NCBI GenBank assembly: GCA_021158805.1
Contig: JAGGTZ010000014.1
Span: 1 to 7,528, forward strand
Source of the DNA: Thermoproteota archaeon
GTDB taxonomy: Archaea; Korarchaeota; Korarchaeia; Korarchaeales; Korarchaeaceae
Reading direction: 5' to 3'
Length of the DNA stretch: 7,528 nucleotides
A program made the position numbers and the translations under genes. Every line of letters starts with the position of its first letter. The stretch's first letter is position 1. The notes under the pieces are model-generated. The model searched no databases. It worked only from the letters and a program-made list of their open reading frames with translations, and was not told where the DNA came from. Below, in pieces: positions 1 to 6,377 of the stretch.

Positions 1-1200
1 ACTAATATAGTCAAATATGGGTTTTCTGGGCCTATATTTCCTATAAACCCGAAGTATAATGAAATACACGATATTAGATGCTATAAATCCATATTAGATG
101 TAGTAGATGAGGTAGATCTCGCTATATTGACTGGGCCTATTGATAAGATCCCTAAACTTATAGGAGAGCTGGGAGCAAAGGGAGTGAAAGTTGCTGTAGT
201 GATATCTGGGATGAGAGGAGATCCAAGCTCTAAGGAAATATACAAGGCAATAAAGAGACATGGAATAAGGCTTGTGGGTCCCTCTTCCCTAGGAGTGATG
301 TATGCGAAGGGTGAGTTAAATGCAACCTTGGGTCCTGTGGAGGTACTTGATGGTAATGTCGCCTTGATAACAGAGTCAAGCACCTTAGGGGTAGCACTAA
401 TGGGGCTAGCTTCTATAGAGGGAGTTGGTCTTTCGGCCGTTATTGGGCTTGGAGATAAGCTGGATATCGATGAAACAGATGTTTTACAGTTTTTCGAGGA
501 AGATATGTCTACTAAAGCCATCCTGATTTATATGGAGAGCGTCAAGGATAAGGAAAAATTCCTTAGAGTTGCCAAGAGGATATCGAAAAGTAAGCCTATA
601 GTTTTAATTGGGCCTAGACATGGTGTTATTGAGGAGCTTAGTTTAGAGGAGGCAGGAATTCTTCCCGCTAGGGACATACAGCAAGCCTTAGACTGGGCCA
701 AAGCGCTCTCAACAGGAGTGAAGGCTGGAGGTAAAAGGGTTTTAATAGTAACCAACAGCGGGGGGGCCGGTAAAATGGCATATGGTTTAGCTAAAGGTAC
801 AGAGATTGATCTAGTAAAACCCTCTGAGGAGTTAAAAGAGGAGCTCAGTCAGTTCGTCCCGGAGAAGGGAAGATATGAAAACCCAGTAGATCTAACTGGG
901 AGAGCGGAGATAGATGCCTATCGTGGTGTATTGGAGGTTGCTTTATCAAGTGACGAGGTCGACGGAGCTATAGCTATTTACTGTGAATCCGTCCTATCAG
1001 ATCCTAGCAGGATCGTGGATATCATCTATAGGCTTAAGGGTACATACAATAAGCCTACCTTAGTGTCGGTTATAGGAGGAGCAAGGGCCCTAGAAGCACT
1101 CCGAAAGCTTAGAGAAAAGGGTATTCCAGCCTATCCAACTCCCCACAGAGCCATTAATTCCATGGAAGCGTTAATAAAATGGTCTCTTTTTTCAAAATAA
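1..1200 (+). CDS. ADP-forming acyl-CoA synthetase alpha-subunit-like protein, 5'-partial, probably lacking the catalytic histidine loop
   Basis: The reading frame is open from base 1 to the TAA at 1198-1200, giving 399 visible codons. The first in-frame start-like codon is TTG at 127, but codons 1-42 already match the CoA-binding Rossmann domain (GPIFPINPKY near codons 10-19), so the true start lies left of the window; roughly 30-40 residues are missing. The order is CoA-binding domain (about 1-110), first ligase-CoA subdomain (about 115-220) and a second flavodoxin-like subdomain with TNSGGAG (251-257) and NPVDL (294-298). In the family the alpha subunit carries the phosphohistidine that moves phosphate from acyl phosphate to ADP, together with an ATP-grasp beta subunit. 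Here the SHTG histidine loop is absent: codons 199-220 run directly from the KPIVL strand to EEAGI, about 15 residues shorter than usual. GPNCxG reads GPSSLG (93-98) and SQSG reads TESS (124-127). No beta subunit is in the window. Family assignment is firm, but standard catalysis is doubtful. The neighbouring iorAB suggests a link to aryl-acetyl-CoA. Confidence 0.85.
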   Translation, partial: TNIVKYGFSGPIFPINPKYNEIHDIRCYKSILDVVDEVDLAILTGPIDKIPKLIGELGAKGVKVAVVISGMRGDPSSKEIYKAIKRHGIRLVGPSSLGVMYAKGELNATLGPVEVLDGNVALITESSTLGVALMGLASIEGVGLSAVIGLGDKLDIDETDVLQFFEEDMSTKAILIYMESVKDKEKFLRVAKRISKSKPIVLIGPRHGVIEELSLEEAGILPARDIQQALDWAKALSTGVKAGGKRVLIVTNSGGAGKMAYGLAKGTEIDLVKPSEELKEELSQFVPEKGRYENPVDLTGRAEIDAYRGVLEVALSSDEVDGAIAIYCESVLSDPSRIVDIIYRLKGTYNKPTLVSVIGGARALEALRKLREKGIPAYPTPHRAINSMEALIKWSLFSK

Positions 1201-1215
1201 TACTTTATTGTAGTT

Positions 1216-1233
1216 ATGTATAACACTATACAT
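1216..1233. repeat. Perfect 7-bp inverted repeat upstream of iorA (operator or hairpin candidate)
   Basis: ATGTATA-ACAC-TATACAT is a perfect inverted repeat with 7-bp arms and a 4-base centre, 16 bp after the stop of the synthetase-like gene. A further TGTA (1209-1212) pairs with TACA (1234-1237) outside it, leaving three unpaired bases on one side. The AT-rich arms would make a weak RNA hairpin, so a dimeric regulator site is at least as likely as a terminator. It lies just upstream of the TATA-like element at 1241-1253. No regulator can be named. Confidence 0.45.
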
Positions 1234-1240
1234 TACAATA

Positions 1241-1253
1241 CAAATATATTTTA
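1241..1253 (+). promoter_or_regulatory. Candidate TATA box for the iorA-iorB-ABCE1 operon
   Basis: AAATATATTTTA (1242-1253) is the best TATA-like stretch in the 126-bp gap before iorA. A start of transcription about 25 bp downstream, near 1272, would leave a 5' leader of 55-75 bases. Other AT-rich stretches at 1270-1276 and 1282-1290 could serve instead. There is no TATA-like sequence at the right distance for a leaderless start at 1327. The gap and the inverted repeats support a promoter here, but the exact box is uncertain. Confidence 0.35.
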
Positions 1254-1326
1254 AGTGTTACAGCTTTATCCTTAAACGTTATTTAGTTAAGTTAGTATGG
1301 GTAACTAATAATAGTTAGCGCAGCCC

Positions 1327-3249
1327 ATGTTGCATGGGGTTCCTTTTATGGGCGATCTACTTGCACCACCCAACACCCTAGAGGTACTTCTCGGTAATGA
1401 AGCAATTGCAAGGGGCGCCTTGGAGTCAGGCCTCAATGTAGCAGCAGCTTACCCAGGTACTCCAAGTACCGAGATAGGGGAGGCTTTATCCAAGGTCGCT
1501 AAGAAGGTTGGTATCTACTTTGAGTGGTCAGCCAATGAAAAGGTCGCTACTGAGGTTGCTATGGGGGCCGCTTGGTCAGGCCTCAGATCACTGACTATGA
1601 TGAAGCACGTAGGATTCAATGTGGCCTCGGATGCCATATTCACCCTAACATATGCTGGAGTTACTGGGGCTATGGTTATAGTTTCAGCGGATGATCCTCA
1701 TGCCCACAGCAGCCAAAATGAGCAAGATAATAGGCATTATGCTGAAGCCGCCGGCTTACCGATGTTAGAGCCGTATAATCCTCAAGAAGCAAAAGATTAT
1801 ACCAAGGATGCCTTTGAGATATCCGCAAAATATAAAATCCCTGTTCTAGTTAGAACGACCACAAGGATAAATCATCAGAGAGCCCCGGTTCTCCTTGGAG
1901 AGATTACAGCCGGTCCAGCAAAGGGCGAGTTTGAACCTCCCGAACCAGACAGGTATCTCCAAGTAGGTAAGATCGCTAGAAAGCACCATCACGAATTACT
2001 GAGTAAGCTGAAGGATATTCAGATGGAGCTAGCGGGGACATATGCTAGAATTGAGGGGCCTACTGATGCAGAATTCGGTATTATAACATCAGGCGTTGCT
2101 TACGCTCATGCGAAAGAGTCCCTTAGGCTTGTTGGAATAGATGCAAAGGTCCTAAAGTTGGGCATGACGCATCCGTTACCTGAGAGGACCATTGGGGAGT
2201 TTCTTTCGTCAGTTAATGCTGTCATGATCGTAGAAGAGCTTGATCCCTATCTAGAGATGAGAATAAAAGCCATAGCGAAAGATTATGCACCTGATGTCGA
2301 GATACTTGGGAAGTTAACGGGGCATATGCCTAGGGTAGGCGAGTACACGATGAGAACTGTCTTAGAAGGCCTTTCTAAAGCAACAGGAGTTGCTCCTCCC
2401 GTTAATTTCACTGAGATAGATGGGAGGAGCGCTAAGATCTTGGAGAGGATCCCTCCAAGACCTCCTGTCCTCTGTCCAGCCTGTCCCCATAGATCTACAG
2501 GCTATGCCTTGAGGAGGGCTGCCGGAAGAGCTGCATTTATGGGCGACATAGGTTGTTATGCGCTTTTATTTGAGAAGCCCTTCAGGGTCGAACATGTCAC
2601 TCATGCTATGGGCTCTTCTATAGGCCTAGCCAATGGAATTAACATCTCTACCGAGAGAGATACCGTAGCGCTGATAGGAGATTCGACATTCTTTCATGCT
2701 GGCATACCAGCGTTGATCAATGCTGTCCATAATAAGAGGAAGATGTTAGTACTTATAATGGATAATAGGATAACGGCTATGACTGGCCATCAGCCCCATC
2801 CAGGAACAGAGTTCAATGCTGTGGGCGAGGAAGTACCGGCCATAGATATAGAGAAGATTGTTAGGTCTATGGGAATCGATTTCGTCAGGGTCATAGATCC
2901 CTATGATCATGCTGAAACGGAGAAAGTTATCAGGGAAGCTTTAAAGAGAGATGGGGTCTCCGTTATCATAGCTAAGAGAGAATGCGCTCTTCTAACGGTT
3001 GGAAGGCTCAGGAGAGAGGGTAAAAAGATAGTTCCATACAGGATAGACCCGGAGAAATGCACCTACTGCAGGGTCTGCATCAACACCTTTGCATGTCCTG
3101 CCTTCGTTGACACAGGTAAACTAGTTGAGATAGATCCAACTGTTTGCTTTGGATGTGGTGCCTGCGTCCAAGTCTGTCCTTATGATGCGATAGAGCCCCA
3201 AGAGGGGTCTCTAAATTGGAGAAAAGATGGAATAGGGGTGGGAATGTGA
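1327..3249 (+). CDS. iorA: Indolepyruvate:ferredoxin oxidoreductase, alpha subunit (IorA)
   Basis: This is the large catalytic subunit of the cytoplasmic thiamine-diphosphate and iron-sulfur enzyme that converts indolepyruvate and other aryl-pyruvates plus CoA to aryl-acetyl-CoA and CO2, reducing ferredoxin. At 640 residues it is full length. The N-terminal pyrimidine-binding domain has AYPGTPSTE (41-49), EWSANEKVATE (66-76) and SSQNEQDNR (128-136). The middle has the CPACPHR motif (383-389), and the ThDP/Mg site runs from GDST (451-454) to DN (479-480), followed by TAMTGHQPHPG. A C-terminal ferredoxin domain carries two cluster motifs, C578-x2-C-x2-C-x5-C590-P and C607-x2-C-x2-C-x3-C617-P; the x5 spacing is what I recall for IorA. 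The ATG at 1327 has no Shine-Dalgarno. A second in-frame ATG at 1348 has GGGG seven bases upstream and would also give a plausible N terminus, so the start is open within seven codons. iorB follows with a 4-bp overlap. Confidence 0.96.
   Translation: MLHGVPFMGDLLAPPNTLEVLLGNEAIARGALESGLNVAAAYPGTPSTEIGEALSKVAKKVGIYFEWSANEKVATEVAMGAAWSGLRSLTMMKHVGFNVASDAIFTLTYAGVTGAMVIVSADDPHAHSSQNEQDNRHYAEAAGLPMLEPYNPQEAKDYTKDAFEISAKYKIPVLVRTTTRINHQRAPVLLGEITAGPAKGEFEPPEPDRYLQVGKIARKHHHELLSKLKDIQMELAGTYARIEGPTDAEFGIITSGVAYAHAKESLRLVGIDAKVLKLGMTHPLPERTIGEFLSSVNAVMIVEELDPYLEMRIKAIAKDYAPDVEILGKLTGHMPRVGEYTMRTVLEGLSKATGVAPPVNFTEIDGRSAKILERIPPRPPVLCPACPHRSTGYALRRAAGRAAFMGDIGCYALLFEKPFRVEHVTHAMGSSIGLANGINISTERDTVALIGDSTFFHAGIPALINAVHNKRKMLVLIMDNRITAMTGHQPHPGTEFNAVGEEVPAIDIEKIVRSMGIDFVRVIDPYDHAETEKVIREALKRDGVSVIIAKRECALLTVGRLRREGKKIVPYRIDPEKCTYCRVCINTFACPAFVDTGKLVEIDPTVCFGCGACVQVCPYDAIEPQEGSLNWRKDGIGVGM
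3235..3240 (+). promoter_or_regulatory. Shine-Dalgarno sequence setting the GTG start of iorB
   Basis: GGGGTG lies inside the last codons of iorA, five bases before the GTG at 3246. It favours that GTG over the TTG at 3216, which would add ten residues (LEKRWNRGGN) that are not family-like and lacks a comparable site. The GTG overlaps the iorA TGA as GTGA. Confidence 0.7.
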
Positions 3250-3854
3250 ATGTAAAGGAGTTCAACGTTATAGTTGCCGGTGTCGGGGGCCAGGGGATAC
3301 TCTTCACCACGAATGTCATAGCTAGGGCAGCTCTCAAGCTCGGGCTTAATTTCGCTCAAAGCGAAGTGCATGGTCTTTCACAGAGGTATGGCTCCATAAG
3401 AACCGAACTTAGGATAGGCGAAGACGTATCAAGTCCTCTTATCTTAGAGGGGACTCTCGACCTCCTAATAGCGTTAGAACCCCTTGAGGGGCTGAGACAG
3501 GCCCCATATATATCTGAAAGGACAACTGTTATAATGAACGATCATATAATACCTCCGATAGGTGCTTATCTAGATAGGTTCTCTATTCCTAGCTTTGATG
3601 AGGTCTTAGAGCTGATGAAGAGCTTGTCTCCAAGGGAAATAATCACAATAGATGCTTACAAGATAGCTAAGGAAGCTGGTGACTATATCACGGCTAATAC
3701 CGTCATGCTTGGGGCTGCTCAAGCATCAGGTATACTACCTTTCCCAGAGGGAGTCCTCAGAGAGACGCTAGAGGAAGTTTCCCCACCCAAGTATAGGGAT
3801 TTAAATTTGAGGGCTTTCGACCTCGGGAGGGAGGCTGTGGTCCTCCCGAGGTGA
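3246..3854 (+). CDS. iorB: Indolepyruvate:ferredoxin oxidoreductase, beta subunit (IorB)
   Basis: This is the small partner subunit of IorA, belonging to the pyruvate/ketoisovalerate oxidoreductase gamma-domain family. With the GTG start it is 202 residues, a normal length. Visible signatures are the glycine-rich GVGGQG turn (12-17) after the first beta strand and SEVHGLSQRYGS (39-50), the usual conserved segment in this family. The rest fits the single alpha/beta domain, with no cysteine cluster, as expected because the iron-sulfur clusters sit in IorA. The GTG start was chosen for its Shine-Dalgarno at 3235-3240, its 4-bp overlap with iorA and its agreement with the short family N terminus. 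The frame is open upstream to a TTG at 3216, a less likely start. The stop at 3852-3854 is part of the Shine-Dalgarno sequence of the next gene, so the two are probably translated in a coupled way. Confidence 0.95.
   Translation: MNVKEFNVIVAGVGGQGILFTTNVIARAALKLGLNFAQSEVHGLSQRYGSIRTELRIGEDVSSPLILEGTLDLLIALEPLEGLRQAPYISERTTVIMNDHIIPPIGAYLDRFSIPSFDEVLELMKSLSPREIITIDAYKIAKEAGDYITANTVMLGAAQASGILPFPEGVLRETLEEVSPPKYRDLNLRAFDLGREAVVLPR
3848..3854 (+). promoter_or_regulatory. Shine-Dalgarno sequence setting the TTG start of ABCE1
   Basis: GAGGTGA, a close match to the archaeal anti-Shine-Dalgarno complement, overlaps the end of iorB including its TGA and sits four bases before the TTG at 3859. It supports a TTG start for ABCE1 and coupling to iorB translation. 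Confidence 0.75.
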
Positions 3855-3858
3855 TTCT

Positions 3859-5637
3859 TTGCCCGGCAGGAGAATAGCAGTAGTCGACAGAGATCGATGT
3901 AATCCCAAGAAATGTGGGCTGGAGTGCATTAAGTACTGTCCGGAGGTGAGAATGGGAGTAGAGGATACAATAAGGCTAGAAGACGAGCTCTTGGTGATAG
4001 ATGAGGAGCTATGCACAGGATGCGGTATATGTGTGAAGAAGTGCCCGTTCTCAGCTATATCCGTTGTGAACCTGCCGGCGCCAATAGAGGGAGAAGAGGT
4101 TCACAGATATGGAGTAAATGGATTTACTCTATTTAGGTTACCCTTAGTTAGGCCTCGTAAGATAGTAGGACTAGTAGGGCCGAACGGTGTAGGGAAAACT
4201 ACGTCCATATCCATACTTTCCGGGAAGATAAAGCCCAACCTAGGGAGAGTTAACGAATATCCTGAGTGGGATGAAATAATAAGGAAGTTTAGGGGCTCTG
4301 AACTCCAGGAATATCTTAGAAAGCTCTCTAATGGTGAGATAAGGGTTATAACAAAGCCAGAGAGGATAGACAAAATCCCAGAGGTGGTAAAAGGAGGGGT
4401 GAAGCCCGTCTTGGGGAGAATAGATGAGAGAGGGCTTCTAGATGAAGTTTTGGATCTTTTAGACCTTAGAGAGATAAAAGATCGAAATATCAGTGAGCTT
4501 AGTGGAGGGGAGCTCCAGAGGATCGCGTTAGCTGCTACATACCTCAGAGAAGCTGATGTCTATGTTATAGACGAGCCTACGAACTATCTAGATGTATACC
4601 AGAGAATGAAAGCCGCTAAGTTGATTAGGAGACTTCAGGAGGAGGGAAAATCTATCTTATTGGTAGAACACGATCTAGCAGTTCTTGATTACCTGAGCGA
4701 TTATATCCATATTTTATATGGAGAGCCAGGTGTTTACGGTGTAGTAAGCTACCCTCATTCGACTAGAGAGGGAATAAACATCTTCCTAGATGGGTACCTA
4801 CCGGATGATAATGTTAGATTCAGAGAAGAGCCTATATCATTCCTACAGAGGGTAGGTTCCCCTGATATATCTGAAAACCCGGTGGTGGTGTATTCTAGAC
4901 TAGTAAAGTCATTTGATGGCTTTAAGTTGGAGGTTGAAGAGGGTGAAGTTTACGCCGGTGAGGTAGTGGTAGCAGTAGGACCGAATGGGATCGGAAAGAC
5001 CACATTTGTAAGGATGCTCGCTGGTGATCTGAAGCCAAGCGATGGTATAGTGATGACAGAGGGGATAAGGGTCTCCTACAAGCCTCAACATGTCAAACCA
5101 ACATATGAAGGAACCGTCGAGTCCTTGTTAAGGAAGGTTGCCGGGACTAACTATTCTAGCCCATATTTCAGATCGGAGGTGATAAGGAGACTTGGTATAG
5201 AAGGTCTTCTAGATAGATATCTAGATGAGTTAAGTGGAGGTGAGCTACAAAAGGTAGCCATAGCTGCATGTTTAGGTAGAGAAGCTGATGTGTATCTGAT
5301 TGACGAACCAAGCGCCTTCCTCGATGTAGAGGCGAGATTCGCAGCTGCGAAGGCCATAAGGAGGAGAATCCAAGGTGAAAATAAGGCAGTTATAATGGTG
5401 GAGCATGACCTCCTGACTATAGAGGCAGCAGCGGATAGGATCATGGTCTTTAGAGGAGTTCCTGGGAGGGAGGGCCATGCCTCACCACCGATGGATCCTA
5501 GAAAGGGACTGAATGAGTTCCTTAGAGATGTCGATGTGACCTTTAGGAGAGATCCTGATACCGGGAGACCTAGAGTAAATAAGCCAGGATCTAAGATGGA
5601 CCAGATAGCAAGAGCTAGGGGGAGGTACTATCCTTGA
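3859..5637 (+). CDS. abce1: Ribosome-recycling ATPase ABCE1 (RNase L inhibitor homologue, Rli1)
   Basis: This soluble twin-ATPase splits terminated ribosomes together with aRF1/aPelota and takes part in initiation; it is essential and near-universal in archaea and eukaryotes. The 592-residue product is full length and looks intact. The N-terminal iron-sulfur domain has C14-x4-C-x3-C-x3-C27 and C52-x2-C-x2-C-x3-C62-P. Nucleotide-binding domain 1 has Walker A GPNGVGKTT (107-115), signature LSGGE (214-218), Walker B YVIDEP (235-240) and the switch histidine in EHD (270-272). Domain 2 has Walker A GPNGIGKTT (374-382), Q410, signature LSGGE (458-462), Walker B YLIDEP (479-484) and EHD (515-517). 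The hinge segments GYLPDDNVRFR and TFRRDPDTGRPRVNK match the family. The TTG start is backed by GAGGTGA and gives the family-typical opening RRIAVVDRDRC. The gene lies 4 bp after iorB and overlaps the next by 4 bp, so it is apparently co-transcribed with a catabolic oxidoreductase. Confidence 0.98.
   Translation: MPGRRIAVVDRDRCNPKKCGLECIKYCPEVRMGVEDTIRLEDELLVIDEELCTGCGICVKKCPFSAISVVNLPAPIEGEEVHRYGVNGFTLFRLPLVRPRKIVGLVGPNGVGKTTSISILSGKIKPNLGRVNEYPEWDEIIRKFRGSELQEYLRKLSNGEIRVITKPERIDKIPEVVKGGVKPVLGRIDERGLLDEVLDLLDLREIKDRNISELSGGELQRIALAATYLREADVYVIDEPTNYLDVYQRMKAAKLIRRLQEEGKSILLVEHDLAVLDYLSDYIHILYGEPGVYGVVSYPHSTREGINIFLDGYLPDDNVRFREEPISFLQRVGSPDISENPVVVYSRLVKSFDGFKLEVEEGEVYAGEVVVAVGPNGIGKTTFVRMLAGDLKPSDGIVMTEGIRVSYKPQHVKPTYEGTVESLLRKVAGTNYSSPYFRSEVIRRLGIEGLLDRYLDELSGGELQKVAIAACLGREADVYLIDEPSAFLDVEARFAAAKAIRRRIQGENKAVIMVEHDLLTIEAAADRIMVFRGVPGREGHASPPMDPRKGLNEFLRDVDVTFRRDPDTGRPRVNKPGSKMDQIARARGRYYP
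5621..5626 (+). promoter_or_regulatory. Shine-Dalgarno sequence for the TTG start of the membrane-protein gene
   Basis: GGAGGT lies within the last codons of ABCE1, seven bases before the TTG at 5634. That TTG overlaps the ABCE1 stop as TTGA. A site this strong, which need not occur there for ABCE1 itself, is good evidence that the downstream frame is translated. Confidence 0.75.
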
Positions 5638-6377
5638 TCCCAGTAATAAACTTCCTCCTAGGGAGGAAGGAATCATTAAAGGAAATGCGATTCAATGAAA
5701 GACTATCCTACTCTCTCCTTACTATCTTCCTATTCTTAATAACGCATGCGATGGCCTTATCGGTCTTAGGATTGAAGATAGCATGTTCCTCTTCTGAATT
5801 CACAAAGTATGTTATGTTGTTCATTAAAGCAAAGCAAGCCTTGGTTCTCTACTTCTGGCTCATTACAGCAATAAGCTGGACGGTCTCTCTAGTGATAATT
5901 GGGAGGAGAGTCACTAGCAGGTTCAACATACTTATGAGGAAGTACATCTCCTTCAAGGGTATATGTAGTTTCCCCTTCGTGATCGCTGGTTTCGTTAATA
6001 CGATAGTGCTGGGCCTCTCGCCGGGGAGGGTCTTGAACTGTGAAGGGAGTTCCTGGAGGGAATTGCTCTTTAGGGCCGTTTCGGAGTTCGTATCTTATCT
6101 CTTAACAATGCCCGCTGCTATTTCTACATTCGTAACCTTCTTATCGCTGATATGGTTCACTTACCTCTCCTATAGGGTATATAGGGAGGTTATAGGGGTT
6201 GAGAGGAAGGATTCCCTCGTATATTCCATTGGATTCACGCTACTGTTCCTAGGTCTTATTATTTCGATAAGTGCGTTGCTCTCTATTATGCTTATATTAC
6301 CCCAGTGGCTCTGGCTAGCTTCTCAGCAGCCCTCTCCGTTAGTCCGGACTCTCCGAGTATTGTATACCTGTTTCTGA
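5634..6377 (+). CDS. Uncharacterised multi-pass membrane protein, weakly Yip1-like
   Basis: I do not recognise the family with confidence. The 247-residue product has about five hydrophobic segments, near residues 25-47, 69-90, 109-128, 152-181 (long, possibly two) and 196-222. Basic residues flank several of them: RKESLKEMRFNER before the first, RR and MRK between the second and third, and YRVYRE...ERK between the fourth and fifth. There is no clear signal peptide, cofactor motif or nucleotide-binding motif. Length and helix pattern recall archaeal Yip1-domain proteins, but that is inference from topology only. GGAGGT seven bases before the TTG, and the TTGA overlap with the ABCE1 stop, argue that the gene is real and coupled to ABCE1. 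After the last helix the frame continues for 27-28 codons antisense to the end of egsA, giving a tail (PLVRTLRVLYTCF at the end) that looks unlike the rest and may be a read-on extension. Confidence 0.8.
   Translation: MIPVINFLLGRKESLKEMRFNERLSYSLLTIFLFLITHAMALSVLGLKIACSSSEFTKYVMLFIKAKQALVLYFWLITAISWTVSLVIIGRRVTSRFNILMRKYISFKGICSFPFVIAGFVNTIVLGLSPGRVLNCEGSSWRELLFRAVSEFVSYLLTMPAAISTFVTFLSLIWFTYLSYRVYREVIGVERKDSLVYSIGFTLLFLGLIISISALLSIMLILPQWLWLASQQPSPLVRTLRVLYTCF

Noticed and set aside
81..521. Minus-strand open frame of 146 codons
   Set aside because: It lies fully antisense to the synthetase-like gene, has a low-complexity Ser/Thr/Pro-rich product and no recognisable domain.
595..672. Missing histidine loop explained by a frameshift
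   Set aside because: The same frame is family-like immediately before and after the gap, so an in-frame shortening fits better than paired frameshifts.
127..1200. Treating the TTG at 127 as the start of the synthetase-like gene
   Set aside because: Codons 1-42 in the same frame are open and match the CoA-binding domain, so the gene begins left of the window.
1184..1210. T-run (six T at 1187-1192) as a terminator of the synthetase-like gene
   Set aside because: The run lies within the last codons and is short. Archaeal T-rich termination is possible, but nothing distinguishes it from ordinary AT-rich sequence.
3080..3371. Two overlapping minus-strand open frames at the iorA/iorB junction
   Set aside because: Both are antisense to conserved iron-sulfur and GVGGQG coding sequence, and their products look random.
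5151..5676. Minus-strand open frames opposite the 3' half of ABCE1
   Set aside because: ABCE1 is intact and conserved throughout this stretch; these frames are shadows of its codon usage.
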